Notes under the pieces: generated by a model
What the model was told of the DNA's origin: nothing
Seen by the model: the letters and a program-made list of their open reading frames with translations, nothing else
Database searches by the model: none
Position numbers and translations under genes: made by a program
Source: Billgrantia desiderata
Lineage (GTDB): Bacteria; Pseudomonadota; Gammaproteobacteria; Pseudomonadales; Halomonadaceae
Direction of reading: 5' to 3'
Assembly: GCA_011742915.1 (NCBI GenBank)
Contig: JAAQTN010000002.1
Location: forward strand, 62,001 to 126,000
DNA length: 64,000 nucleotides
Shown here: piece by piece, positions 1 through 8,933 of the stretch
How the letters are laid out: each line of letters opens with the position of its first letter
Numbering within the stretch: position 1 is the first letter of the stretch

Positions 1-1422
1 CAGGCTGGGCGGCATGGCATCACGGCCGCCCTCGTTATGGCCCAGCACCAGCGCCCGCAGGCGCACGCGGCCGTCGCTCGCCACCAGCCGCGAAGAGAGA
101 CGCGGCTGCAGGTCCAGCGCAGGCGGCATGTGCTGACTGGCCTCCTGGGAGATCACCAGTTCGCTGCCCTCGGCGGCGCTCATCAGCTCCAGCGAGCCCT
201 GAGTCACCTGCCCCAGCGGATCGACCAGCTGGCGCTCGGGCAGGTAGACCACGCGCCCGCTATTGAGGCCGGCGGCAAGCTCGATGCGCGGCGGCTCGTC
301 CTCGCCGCTCCAGTGCCGGCTCACCTCGTCGGGCAGCACACGACGGCAGTGTTCGTAGAGCGCCACCAGCTCGGCAAGCTGATGGGCCGGGCCATGGGTG
401 CCGAAACAGGCGAGCCCCAGCCCGCCGGTGGCCCCGGGCAGCCAGAAACCGCCCAGATGGTGGCACTGCTGCTGCTCCAACCAGCGCATGAGTTCGATCT
501 GCAGCGCCAGGCAGGCGCGCGTCTCGTCACGGGCGGAGAACTCCCCCTTCACCCGCAGCCGGATGGCCATCACCGACAGCTGTCGCTGTTCGATCTCGTC
601 TTCACGCAGCGGCGAGCTGCCGTGAGCCAGGGTGCGCGAGAAGGCTCCCTGGGGTGAGAGGCTCTTCAGGTCGGGCGTGCCGTCCGACCAGTAACGCGCC
701 AGTTGCAGAAAATTGGGTTCGGGCTGCTGACCGGAGAGCGCCAGCAGTTGCAGGTAGGCGTTGTACTGCTCATGGGCGGCGGCCAGTTGGCCCTGCTCGG
801 CAAGCTGGCGTACCAGCCGCTCATGGAAGGGGCCGTAGCCGGAGAAGCGGCTGACGAGGGTCTGCAGCAGGGTGTCGGGCACTTCGTCGTGGCGCTCGAG
901 CACGCCTTCGGCGAAGCGAATCACGCGCTGGCGCCACTCGTTGCGCAACTGCACCAACCAGCGTTGGAACTCGGTGCAGGCCGGCAGCTGCAGCTCCTCC
1001 ACCAGATCGCCGCGGTAGCGGCGCAGCAAGCATTGGAGCGTATCCACGTCCTGCTCGCCCTCCAGCAGTTGCTGTAGCTCATGCAGATCGAAACGCCAGC
1101 TGTCCGGCCGCCGGAAGGCGATGGTCTGGCGCGACACGACCAGCACGCGCTCCGCTTCCTCGCCCAGGGATTGCCGCAGGCAGTGGAGTGCGTGACGCAG
1201 GTTGGTACGACCGGATGAGAGCCCCTGGTCGGGCCACAGCAGTTCGGCCAGGCTGGCCCGGTTGACCGGCTGATGATGGAGCAGAAGATAGACCAGCAGC
1301 GCCTTGACCTTGTCGTAGCTGAACTGGGTCAGTACGTCATCACCCAGTGCCAGCGAGAACTGGCCGAACAACGCCAGGTGATCACACTCACTGTTCTGCA
1401 CGATATCTGAAGCGTCCTGCAT
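1..1422 (-). CDS. BTAD-type transcriptional regulator with cyclase-like domain (partial)
   Basis: The reading frame is open to the left window edge, so the C-terminus is missing; about 474 residues are visible. The first ~90 residues look like an OmpR/SARP-type winged helix (FGQFSLALGDD start, a run rich in LLHHQPVNRASLAELLWPD, then a GRTNLRHALHCLRQ helix). A BTAD-like helical repeat region follows to about residue 240. From about residue 245 the sequence resembles a class III nucleotidyl cyclase fold (EQRQLSVMAIRL strand, LACFG, ELAAGLNSGRVVYLP, DPLGQVTQGSLELMSAAEG), but I see no convincing metal-binding aspartates, so it is probably a degenerate sensory or regulatory domain. ATG at 1422 has an AGGG about 8 nt upstream; an in-frame ATG at 1437 is the alternative. 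It lies 30 bp downstream of miaE on the same strand. The target genes cannot be told from the sequence. Confidence 0.7.
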   Translation of the reverse strand, partial: MQDASDIVQNSECDHLALFGQFSLALGDDVLTQFSYDKVKALLVYLLLHHQPVNRASLAELLWPDQGLSSGRTNLRHALHCLRQSLGEEAERVLVVSRQTIAFRRPDSWRFDLHELQQLLEGEQDVDTLQCLLRRYRGDLVEELQLPACTEFQRWLVQLRNEWRQRVIRFAEGVLERHDEVPDTLLQTLVSRFSGYGPFHERLVRQLAEQGQLAAAHEQYNAYLQLLALSGQQPEPNFLQLARYWSDGTPDLKSLSPQGAFSRTLAHGSSPLREDEIEQRQLSVMAIRLRVKGEFSARDETRACLALQIELMRWLEQQQCHHLGGFWLPGATGGLGLACFGTHGPAHQLAELVALYEHCRRVLPDEVSRHWSGEDEPPRIELAAGLNSGRVVYLPERQLVDPLGQVTQGSLELMSAAEGSELVISQEASQHMPPALDLQPRLSSRLVASDGRVRLRALVLGHNEGGRDAMPPSL

Positions 1423-1452
1423 GACGGAACCCTGCATGGCAAAGTGGCGGCG

Positions 1453-2085
1453 TCAGGCCGGCACGCCACTATGGAAACGAAACGCCGTGTCCGGCGTGAC
1501 TATTAGTTGTGCTTCGCATTCGGCAAAGAAATCCACCCGCTTGTCAATGGGATCTTTCGCAAGATGCCGGGCCAGCATCAGATAATCCTCGAAATGCCGG
1601 CCCTCGGACTTGACCAGCGAGCGATAGAATCGGGCCAGCTCGGCGTCGAGATGGGGTATCAGCCTGGCGAAACGTTCGCAGCTTCGCGCCTCGATGAATG
1701 CCCCGATGATAAGGATATCGACAAGTCGCTCCGGTTCTTGAGGGCGAACGTGGCGACGCAGCCCTTCGGCGTAGCGTGAAGCGCTCAAATGTCGGTATTC
1801 GATGCCACGCGCTTCCATCAGCTTGACCACTTGCTCGAAGTGCAGCAGCTCCTCGCGGGCGAGTTGGGACATCTTGGTCAGCAAGAGAGGATGATCGACA
1901 TAGCGGTAGAGCAGGCTCATCGCCGTGGAAGCGGCCTTCTTCTCGCACTGGGCATGGTCGATGAGCAGCAGGTCGGGGTTCTTGAGCGCCCAGTCGACCC
2001 ACGCATCGGGCGTGGGGCAGGCGAGAAAGGCAAGCAGGCTCGGCGGCAGCTCGACGTCATGGGACGCTTCGAGGGTCTCGGACAT
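1453..2085 (-). CDS. miaE: tRNA-(ms2io6A)-hydroxylase MiaE
   Basis: Non-haem diiron monooxygenase that hydroxylates the isopentenyl group of ms2i6A at position 37 of UNN-reading tRNAs. The 210-residue length fits the family. Ferritin-like helices carry the expected carboxylate/histidine pattern: HAQCEKKAAS near residue 45, AREELLHFEQV near 77, a central FIEARSCERF and a late KSEGRHFEDY. The protein is cytoplasmic. Its start lies 3 bp after the stop of the DUF1289 gene, so the two are very probably co-transcribed. MiaE is scattered among gammaproteobacteria; identification rests on the diagnostic diiron segments. Confidence 0.93.
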   Translation of the reverse strand: MSETLEASHDVELPPSLLAFLACPTPDAWVDWALKNPDLLLIDHAQCEKKAASTAMSLLYRYVDHPLLLTKMSQLAREELLHFEQVVKLMEARGIEYRHLSASRYAEGLRRHVRPQEPERLVDILIIGAFIEARSCERFARLIPHLDAELARFYRSLVKSEGRHFEDYLMLARHLAKDPIDKRVDFFAECEAQLIVTPDTAFRFHSGVPA

Positions 2086-2088
2086 GTT

Positions 2089-2568
2089 TCAGGCTCGGTA
2101 TTCCAGGTCGTGCGAATCTGGGTCGGGAGTCGGCGCACGGTTTGCGGCCTCACGCTCGCCGGCGGCCTTGAGCAGGCGCTCGCCCAGGCGGGCATACAGC
2201 TCCGCCGCGCTGAGTTCGGCGCCCCCCTCCAGAGGCCTCAGGCCGTAGCGCGACAGATCGCGGATACGATCGCGGCCGACCCGCAACAGTTCCACCGCCC
2301 GCGATAGGGGCGGCTGCTCCGGGCGGAAGCGAATGCGGTAGCGGCGCAGCTGCGCTTCCAGCAGGGCCTCGTCCTCGATCTGCAGGAAGCACCCGGCCAC
2401 CCGCTCGCGCAGGGTATCCAGTTGCGCCATGCGCTGGCTGCGCTGCTCGGCCGTGAGGGCCATCCATTCGCCGATCTCGCTATCCGTTCGCTGACAGCCT
2501 CGACATATCGGGTCGCCCAGCGTCGTCGAGCAGAGCCCCACACAAGGCGAGGCGATACGCGCGCACAT
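2089..2568 (-). CDS. DUF1289 domain-containing protein
   Basis: A 159-residue protein opening with the DUF1289 cysteine signature: CVGLCSTTLGDPICRGCQRT at residues ~8-27, followed by the typical IGEWMALTAEQR helix. The four cysteines suggest a metal or Fe-S site, but no function is established for the family. The remaining ~110 residues are helical and charged and look lineage-specific. The start at 2568 is chosen over an upstream in-frame ATG because GGGAGA sits 8 nt before it and the cysteine motif begins right after. Pairing with miaE within an operon hints at a tRNA or Fe-related role; that is inference. Confidence 0.85.
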   Translation of the reverse strand: MCARIASPCVGLCSTTLGDPICRGCQRTDSEIGEWMALTAEQRSQRMAQLDTLRERVAGCFLQIEDEALLEAQLRRYRIRFRPEQPPLSRAVELLRVGRDRIRDLSRYGLRPLEGGAELSAAELYARLGERLLKAAGEREAANRAPTPDPDSHDLEYRA

Positions 2569-2683
2569 CACCGCTCTCCCATCGTTGAACGGCCCCATGG
2601 TAACGCGCCCCGTCGCGCGTGGCACGTTGTAGTTCGACAACATCGCGGCGACCAAAGTCTAGCGCCCGGCTCAGCGGGCCAAC

Positions 2684-2712
2684 TTAACATTGTCGACAGT
2701 TTCCCGTAGAAT
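2684..2712 (+). promoter_or_regulatory. sigma70-type promoter of acnB
   Basis: TTAACA at 2684-2689 and TAGAAT at 2707-2712 are separated by 17 bp, each one mismatch from consensus. The predicted transcript starts near 2719, giving a leader of about 100 nt before the acnB GTG. Confidence 0.7.
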
Positions 2713-2819
2713 CGCGGCACCCAGTGACTACGGTTGTTTCCCCGCCAAGGCAGGCATCTCGTCGAGGGTCATCGACGTATCGACCAGCCTTGGGCAACAC
2801 ACCAGATGAGGGCCCCAAC

Positions 2820-5423
2820 GTGCTTGAAGCCTATCGCCAACATGTCGAAGAACGCGCCGCCGAGGGCGTCCCGCCGAAGCCCCTGAATGCCGAACAGGCC
2901 GCTGCGCTGGTCGAGCTGCTGAAGAACCCGCCGGCTGGCGAAGAGGAGTTCGTCCTCGACCTGCTGACCAACCGCATTCCGCCGGGCGTCGACGAGGCCG
3001 CCTACGTCAAGGCCGGTTTCCTGACCGCCATCACCAAGGGCGAGGCGCAGTCTCCGCTGGTCGACAAGGTTCATGCCGTCAAGCTGCTGGGCACCATGCA
3101 GGGCGGCTACAACATCGCCACCCTGGTCGAGCTGCTGGACGATGCCGAGCTCGCCAAGGAGGCCGGCGAACAGCTCAAGCACACCCTGCTGATGTTCGAT
3201 GCCTTCCACGACGTGGAAGAGCGCGCCAAGGCCGGCAACGCGGTGGCCAAGGACGTCATGCAGTCCTGGGCCGAGGCCGAGTGGTTCCTGTCCAAGCCGG
3301 CACTGGCCGAGAAGATCACCCTCACCGTGTTCAAGGTGCCGGGCGAGACCAACACCGACGACCTCTCCCCCGCGCCGGACGCCTGGTCGCGCCCCGACAT
3401 TCCGCTGCATGCCAACGCCATGCTCAAGAACGAGCGCGAAGGCATCGTGCCTGAAGTGCCCGGCACCACCGGCCCGCTCAAGCAGATCGAAGAGGTCAAG
3501 GCCAAGGGCTATCCGGTCGCCTACGTGGGCGACGTGGTCGGCACCGGCTCCTCGCGCAAGTCGGCCACCAACTCCGTGCTGTGGTTCTTCGGCGACGACA
3601 TCCCCAACGTGCCCAACAAGCGCGCCGGCGGTTTCTGCTTCGGCGGCAAGATCGCCCCGATCTTCTTCAACACCATGGAAGACGCCGGTGCCCTGCCCGT
3701 CGAGATGGATGTCTCCAAGCTCGAGATGGGCGACGTGATCGACGTCTACCCCTATGAAGGCAAGGTGTGCAAGCACGGCACCGACGAGGTACTGACCACC
3801 TTCGAACTCAAGACCCAGGTGATCCTCGACGAGGTGCGCGCCGGCGGCCGTATCCCGCTGATCATCGGTCGTGGCCTGACCGGCAAGGCACGCGAGTCGC
3901 TGGGCCTGGCGCCTTCCGACGTGTTCCGTCTGCCCGAGCAGCCCAAGGACACCGGCAAGGGCTTCACCCTGGCCCAGAAGATGGTCGGCAAGGCCTGCGG
4001 CATGGCGGGCGTACGCCCGGGCATGTACTGCGAGCCGAAGATGACCACCGTGGGCTCCCAGGACACCACCGGCCCGATGACCCGCGACGAGCTCAAGGAC
4101 CTCGCCTGCCTCGGCTTCCAGGCCGATCTGGTGATGCAGTCGTTCTGCCACACCGCGGCCTACCCGAAGCCGGTCGACGTGGAAACCCACCACACCCTGC
4201 CCGACTTCATCATGAACCGCGGCGGCGTCTCGCTGCGTCCGGGCGACGGCATCATCCACAGCTGGCTGAACCGCATGCTGCTGCCCGACACCGTCGGCAC
4301 CGGCGGCGACTCCCACACGCGTTTCCCGCTGGGCATCTCGTTCCCGGCCGGCTCGGGCCTGGTCGCCTTCGCCGCCGCCACCGGCGTGATGCCGCTGGAC
4401 ATGCCGGAATCGGTGCTGGTGCGCTTCAAGGGCAAGCGTCAGCCTGGCGTCACCCTGCGTGACCTGGTCCACGCCATCCCCTACTACGCCATCAAGCAGG
4501 GGCTGCTGACCGTGGCCAAGGCGGGCAAGAAGAACGCCTTCTCCGGCCGCGTGCTGGAGATCGAAGGTCTCGAGGACCTTACCGTCGAGCAGGCCTTCGA
4601 GCTCTCCGACGCCTCCGCCGAGCGCAGCGCCGCCGGCTGTACCATCACCCTGGGTGAAGCGAGCGTCACCGAGTACCTGAAGTCGAACATCACCCTGCTC
4701 AAGTGGATGATCGCCAACGGCTATGGCGACAAGCGCACCATCGAGCGCCGCATCCTGGCCATGGAAGAGTGGCTGGCCAACCCCAGCCTGATGCGCGCCG
4801 ACAAGGATGCCGAGTACGCCGAGGTCATCGAGATCGACCTCGACGAGCTCAAGGAGCCGGTTCTCTGCGCGCCGAACGACCCCGACGATGCCCGCCTGCT
4901 CTCCGAAGTGGCCGGCGAGAAGATCGACGAGGTGTTCATCGGCTCGTGCATGACCAACATCGGCCACTTCCGCGCCGCGGGCAAGCTGCTCGAGAAGCAG
5001 CCGGCCGGCAGCCTGAAGACCCGCCTGTGGCTGGCGCCGCCGACCAAGATGGACCAGCACCAGCTCACCGAAGAGGGCTACTACGGCATCTACGGCCGTG
5101 CCGGTGCGCGCATGGAAATGCCGGGCTGCTCGCTGTGCATGGGCAACCAGGCGCGTGTCGCCGCCAAGAGCACCGTGGTCTCGACCTCTACCCGTAACTT
5201 CCCCAACCGTCTGGGCGACGGCGCCAACGTCTACCTGGCGTCGGCGGAACTGGCGGCGGTGGCCGCGGTGGAAGGTCGCCTGCCCAGCGTCGAAGAATAC
5301 CAGCGTTACATGGGAGAATTCGACGCCATGGCCGGCGAGATCTATCGTTACATGAACTTCCATGAGATCGAGGAGTATCAGAACGCCGCTTCCAACGTGA
5401 TTCCGGTCGCTCAGGAAGCCTGA
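2820..5423 (+). CDS. acnB: aconitate hydratase B
   Basis: Bifunctional aconitase and 2-methylisocitrate dehydratase of the TCA and methylcitrate cycles, cytoplasmic, with a [4Fe-4S] cluster. The 867-residue product matches the usual AcnB length (~865). The N-terminal HEAT-like domain is followed by the swivel domain ([19 protein letters not shown] near residue 175) and the catalytic core. The three cluster cysteines are visible in [10 protein letters not shown] (~710) and [11 protein letters not shown] (~770). The start is a GTG at 2820 with GAGG about 8 nt upstream; the frame is open further upstream, but the extra residues are not family-like. A near-consensus promoter precedes it and a strong terminator follows, so it is probably monocistronic. 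Confidence 0.97.
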   Translation: MLEAYRQHVEERAAEGVPPKPLNAEQAAALVELLKNPPAGEEEFVLDLLTNRIPPGVDEAAYVKAGFLTAITKGEAQSPLVDKVHAVKLLGTMQGGYNIATLVELLDDAELAKEAGEQLKHTLLMFDAFHDVEERAKAGNAVAKDVMQSWAEAEWFLSKPALAEKITLTVFKVPGETNTDDLSPAPDAWSRPDIPLHANAMLKNEREGIVPEVPGTTGPLKQIEEVKAKGYPVAYVGDVVGTGSSRKSATNSVLWFFGDDIPNVPNKRAGGFCFGGKIAPIFFNTMEDAGALPVEMDVSKLEMGDVIDVYPYEGKVCKHGTDEVLTTFELKTQVILDEVRAGGRIPLIIGRGLTGKARESLGLAPSDVFRLPEQPKDTGKGFTLAQKMVGKACGMAGVRPGMYCEPKMTTVGSQDTTGPMTRDELKDLACLGFQADLVMQSFCHTAAYPKPVDVETHHTLPDFIMNRGGVSLRPGDGIIHSWLNRMLLPDTVGTGGDSHTRFPLGISFPAGSGLVAFAAATGVMPLDMPESVLVRFKGKRQPGVTLRDLVHAIPYYAIKQGLLTVAKAGKKNAFSGRVLEIEGLEDLTVEQAFELSDASAERSAAGCTITLGEASVTEYLKSNITLLKWMIANGYGDKRTIERRILAMEEWLANPSLMRADKDAEYAEVIEIDLDELKEPVLCAPNDPDDARLLSEVAGEKIDEVFIGSCMTNIGHFRAAGKLLEKQPAGSLKTRLWLAPPTKMDQHQLTEEGYYGIYGRAGARMEMPGCSLCMGNQARVAAKSTVVSTSTRNFPNRLGDGANVYLASAELAAVAAVEGRLPSVEEYQRYMGEFDAMAGEIYRYMNFHEIEEYQNAASNVIPVAQEA

Positions 5424-5510
5424 TACCTTCGGGTTCTGATAGAATCAGGTTCGACTCCGATGCTCGCAACATCGATGGCATCTGAAAGCCGATGCCGGAG
5501 CCGATGAACG

Positions 5511-5538
5511 AAGCGCCCTCTCACGAGGGCGCTTTTTT
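5511..5538 (+). terminator. rho-independent terminator after acnB
   Basis: A perfect 10-bp stem, AAGCGCCCTC (5511-5520) with GAGGGCGCTT (5525-5534), loop TCAC, then a T-run to 5538. The 85 bp between acnB and this hairpin hold only a small CTGAT/ATCAG hairpin. Confidence 0.92.
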
Positions 5539-5577
5539 ATTTGCGTCGGTTCGCTACGTTTCTTTACCCGCACTGCC

Positions 5578-5606
5578 TTGAGCGACGCTATCGGCGTGTC
5601 TAATTT
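5578..5606 (+). promoter_or_regulatory. possible promoter of the outer-membrane barrel gene
   Basis: TTGAGC (5578-5583) and TAATTT (5601-5606) with a 17-bp spacer, in an otherwise unexplained AT-richer stretch between the acnB terminator and the next gene. The -10 box is weak. Confidence 0.35.
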
Positions 5607-5700
5607 TAATAGGTCTATGTGCGGATCTGTCGGCCAGGAAGTCGGCTCGCACATAAAGAACGAGGGATGGACACCAAAAGGGACATTCAAGGAGTAGAAC

Positions 5701-6312
5701 ATGTCGAACAGAACGCTCCTCTGCATATCATTGACGGCTGCGACGCTGGTCGTCGCCAACGGGACTCAGGCACAGACTTATCACGAGCCGCATCAGCAGT
5801 ATGCCTACCTGGGGCTGGGCACCGGTTTCAGCTCGCTGGAAAACGACCGCGACGAAGTCGACAATTTCATCGAAAGCGGTGGCCGCAACTTCAGCATCGA
5901 CGACGACGACAACGTGTGGAAGGTCTTCGCCGGCTATCAATTCAACCGTTACCTGGCGGTCGAGGCCTTCTATGCCGACCTGGGTCGCGTGCGCTTGCGC
6001 GGCACCGACGGTGCCAGCACCGACCTGGAATCCACGGCCTATGGTGCCAGTGTGGTGGGCCAGCTCCCCGTCACACACTGGTTCACTCCCTTCGCCAAGA
6101 TCGGCGCCGCCAGCTGGGAAACCGAGGTGCGCGGCAACCTGGGCGATGCCGAGCTGAACCTGCAGGACAACGACGGCTTCGATCCGGTCTATGGCCTGGG
6201 CGCCCAGTTCAACTTCAACCCCGTCCTGATCCGGGCCGAGTACGAACGCTACGACCTCGACAGCGACTACACCATCGATACCTTCACTGCCTCAGTGGGC
6301 TTTCGCTTCTAG
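5701..6312 (+). CDS. outer-membrane beta-barrel protein (OmpA-like / OmpW-like porin fold)
   Basis: A 203-residue protein with a Sec signal peptide (residues 1-25, hydrophobic core CISLTAATLVVANG, cleavage near TQA-QTYH). The mature part shows alternating beta-strand patterns of an eight-stranded barrel: YAYLGLGTGFSSLE, VWKVFAGYQFNRYLAVEAFY, SVVGQLPVTHWFTPFAKIGAASWE and a final TASVGFRF ending in Phe, the usual BamA recognition end. GGAG lies upstream of the ATG. It resembles the stand-alone barrel domain seen at the N-terminus of OmpA, without the peptidoglycan-binding domain. The ligand and role are unknown. Confidence 0.85.
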   Translation: MSNRTLLCISLTAATLVVANGTQAQTYHEPHQQYAYLGLGTGFSSLENDRDEVDNFIESGGRNFSIDDDDNVWKVFAGYQFNRYLAVEAFYADLGRVRLRGTDGASTDLESTAYGASVVGQLPVTHWFTPFAKIGAASWETEVRGNLGDAELNLQDNDGFDPVYGLGAQFNFNPVLIRAEYERYDLDSDYTIDTFTASVGFRF

Positions 6313-6441
6313 CCCGTCACGCCTCACGCCACCGACGCCGGGCACTACCGGCGTCGGCCGTCTTGCGACGAATCGATGAAGGCTGAGCAACGGGCGTTAT
6401 GGCATCATCCCGTGACACATCACTCAGGCAAGGAGCCCTCG

Positions 6442-6930
6442 ATGAGCGCCATCATCACGCCCGATATCTGCGATGCCCATCCGGAAGTCCAGGTACTCGA
6501 CCCCATCTTCGTCAGCTACGGTGGCCGCGAGGCCTTCTGCGGTCCGATTCGTACGGTCAAATGCTTCGAAGACAACTCGCTGGTCAAGCAGGCGGTGAGC
6601 GAACCCGGCGAAGGCGCCGTGCTGGTGGTCGACGCCGGTGGCTCGCATCGCTGCGCCATGCTGGGCGACATGCTGGCCGAACAGGCCGTGGACAACGGCT
6701 GGTCCGGTGTCGTGATGTACGGCTGCGTGCGCGATGTCGACGTGCTCGCCGAGACGGACCTGGGCGTGCATGCCCTGGGCGCCCATCCGCGCAAGAGCGA
6801 GAAGCGCGGCGAGGGCAGCCGCGACGTTGCTGTCACCTTTGCCGGCGTCACCCTGCGCCCCGGGCAGTGGCTGTACGCCGACAACAACGGCATCGTGGTC
6901 GCCGAGGAGCGGCTGCCGCTGGAGAGCTGA
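6442..6930 (+). CDS. rraA: ribonuclease E activity regulator RraA
   Basis: A 162-residue member of the RraA/HMG-aldolase-like fold. It follows the E. coli RraA pattern throughout: an [20 protein letters not shown] block near residue 25, [16 protein letters not shown] near 60, [14 protein letters not shown] near 90 and a closing [13 protein letters not shown]. RraA binds RNase E and dampens mRNA decay. Some family members are 4-hydroxy-4-methyl-2-oxoglutarate aldolases, which cannot be fully excluded from sequence. The start at 6442 is preceded by AAGGAG at ideal spacing, so the upstream in-frame ATG at 6376 is not used here. Confidence 0.9.
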   Translation: MSAIITPDICDAHPEVQVLDPIFVSYGGREAFCGPIRTVKCFEDNSLVKQAVSEPGEGAVLVVDAGGSHRCAMLGDMLAEQAVDNGWSGVVMYGCVRDVDVLAETDLGVHALGAHPRKSEKRGEGSRDVAVTFAGVTLRPGQWLYADNNGIVVAEERLPLES

Positions 6931-7018
6931 GTCTCACGTCGTGGCACACGGGCTTGCCCTGCCGGCAACCTCGATGCCACGCTATGGGCATGAGTCTTGA
7001 GCGGGAGCAGGAGAGCGG

Positions 7019-8890
7019 ATGAAGTCACTCGGCGTGGATGTGCTGCGCAGCCTGCGAGAGCACCTGCGACCGCTGGTGGCGTATCATCTCTTCTTCACCC
7101 TGCTGGCCTCGAGCCTGCTGCTGCCGACGGTAGCATGGACGCTGACGGGCCTGCTCGGCCGCTTCGACCGACCGGTGATCACCAATGCCGGGCTGCTGGA
7201 TCTGTTGCTCAGCCCGGCCGGCATGCTGTGGCTGCTGGCGGCCATCGGCCTGACCTTCCTGATCCTCTACCTGCAGCAGGCCGGCATGATCCTGGTGGCG
7301 GTCAAGCGCCGCGACAATCACTTCCGGCTCGCTTTCATCGCGCTGTGGCAGACGCTACGCCGCCTGCCCACCCTCGCCGGCCTGGTGGTGCTGCAGGTCG
7401 GTGCTCACCTGCTGTTGCTGCTGCCCGTGGCCCTGCTGCTGGGCTGGCTCTACGACGTCATCATAGGGGGCCTCGATCCCTATTACGTGCTGCGCATGCG
7501 TCCTCCGGCCTACTGGACGTATCTCAGCGTGGCGGTTCCCCTGGGGAGCGGTTGGGCGGTGATCGCGGCATCGCTCTACGTGCGCTGGATACTCGCGCTG
7601 CCAGTCGCCGTACTCGAAGGCCTTTCGCCACTGGCGGCACTCAGGCGCAGCCGCGATCTGACCCGCGGCCATCGGGCCGAGGTGGCCTTCGTCGTCATAT
7701 CCGTCCTGCTCATCATCGTGGCCCTGCCCTTCGTCGCCACTACCCTCTTCGACCGGGTCTTCACCCCGATGCTGTGGTGGTTGCCCGAGCGCAACGCGGT
7801 GCTCATCCCCGCCATGCTGACCTACGTGACCGGCTACGTGCTGGTGACGCTGGCCATCACTTTTCTGGGTATCGCCGCCAATGCGCTGCTGTCGGCCTGC
7901 CTCTACCTGCGTCTCGCGCATCGTGAGCCGCGCCCCGCCCCGCCGCCGCCCGATGCCCATCCCGGACGCCTGGCCTGGGGCGTGGAAGCGGGCGTGCTGG
8001 TGTTCGCCCTGTTTCAAGCCTGGTGGATCGTCAACAGCTTCGAGCTGCGTGATGATGTCACCGTCATCGCCCATCGCGGCAGCTCGATGGCGGCCCCGGA
8101 AAACACCCTCGCCGCCATCGAACGCGCCGTAGAGGACCGCTCCCACTACGTGGAGATAGACGTGAGGCTCAGCGCCGACGGCGAGGTGGTGCTCTACCAC
8201 GATCGCAGCCTGCAGCGCCTCACCGGTGACCCGCGCAACGTGCGCGACCTCACCCTCGAAGAGCTGCGTCAGTTCGACGTCGGCAGTTGGTTCGGCGACG
8301 CCTTCGTCGGCGAACGCATCCCCACCCTGGACGAAGCCTTCGCCGCGGTACGCGGTCGCAGCGCCCTGATGATCGACATGAAGCCCGATCCGGGTTTGGA
8401 AGAAGCGCTGGTGGAAGCCGTGATCGACTCGTTGCACCGGGAGAACGAGGCCCGGCGTGAGTGTCTGGCCCGGGCCAGCGCGGCCGAAGCCGCCCGCTGC
8501 GGCACGCCGGATGCCGCGGAAGAGACACGCCTGGCGGTAATGTCCAGCGGCGTTCTGGAGATGGTCAAGGAGCGGGAGCCGGAGCTACGCGTGACGTTGC
8601 TGGCTCAATTGGTGATGCCGGGAACGCTGGACCGTCGCAGCTTCGATGCTCTGGGCCTGCGCCACAACAGGATCACACCCAACGAGATCCGCCTGGCGCG
8701 AGAACTCGGCTACGAAGTGCATGCCTGGACCGTCAACGACCGGGCCAGGATGTCGCAGATGATCGATCTCGGTGTCGACGCCATCATCACCGACTACCCG
8801 GATCGGCTCGTGGAGCTCGTGGACGACCGTCGCGAGCTCGGCGACGGCGCCATACTGCTGGTCAAGCTGCGCAACTGGCTGCGGCGCTGA
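7019..8890 (+). CDS. membrane-anchored glycerophosphodiester phosphodiesterase
   Basis: A 623-residue two-part protein. Residues 1-~340 form a multi-pass membrane domain of the GDPD-membrane type, with several hydrophobic segments (for example LFFTLLASSLLLPTVAW and AFVVISVLLIIVALPFVAT). Residues ~350-605 form a TIM-barrel GDPD domain with its signature residues: VIAHRGSSMAAPENT, the EIDVRLSADGEVVLYHD metal/catalytic block, and WTVND plus AIITDYPD at the end. It would hydrolyse glycerophosphodiesters to glycerol-3-phosphate and an alcohol at the inner membrane. GGAGA lies 4 nt before the ATG. Glycerol-3-phosphate from it could feed the GlpD encoded near 58 kb, which is inference. Confidence 0.9.
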   Translation: MKSLGVDVLRSLREHLRPLVAYHLFFTLLASSLLLPTVAWTLTGLLGRFDRPVITNAGLLDLLLSPAGMLWLLAAIGLTFLILYLQQAGMILVAVKRRDNHFRLAFIALWQTLRRLPTLAGLVVLQVGAHLLLLLPVALLLGWLYDVIIGGLDPYYVLRMRPPAYWTYLSVAVPLGSGWAVIAASLYVRWILALPVAVLEGLSPLAALRRSRDLTRGHRAEVAFVVISVLLIIVALPFVATTLFDRVFTPMLWWLPERNAVLIPAMLTYVTGYVLVTLAITFLGIAANALLSACLYLRLAHREPRPAPPPPDAHPGRLAWGVEAGVLVFALFQAWWIVNSFELRDDVTVIAHRGSSMAAPENTLAAIERAVEDRSHYVEIDVRLSADGEVVLYHDRSLQRLTGDPRNVRDLTLEELRQFDVGSWFGDAFVGERIPTLDEAFAAVRGRSALMIDMKPDPGLEEALVEAVIDSLHRENEARRECLARASAAEAARCGTPDAAEETRLAVMSSGVLEMVKEREPELRVTLLAQLVMPGTLDRRSFDALGLRHNRITPNEIRLARELGYEVHAWTVNDRARMSQMIDLGVDAIITDYPDRLVELVDDRRELGDGAILLVKLRNWLRR

Positions 8891-8933
8891 GGGCAGGCGC
8901 CCGCGGTGTACGGACGCCTGCTCCGTAGCGGCC

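Noticed and set aside
2769-5363. An 864-codon open frame antisense to acnB
   Set aside because: It is low in complexity (His, Gly, Val, Arg rich), has no recognisable domain, and is explained by the strong third-position GC bias of acnB on the opposite strand.
5440-5475. A GGTTCGACTCC run resembling a tRNA T-loop
   Set aside because: The flanking five bases do not pair into a T-stem and no D-arm, anticodon arm or acceptor stem can be drawn; only a small CTGAT/ATCAG hairpin is present.
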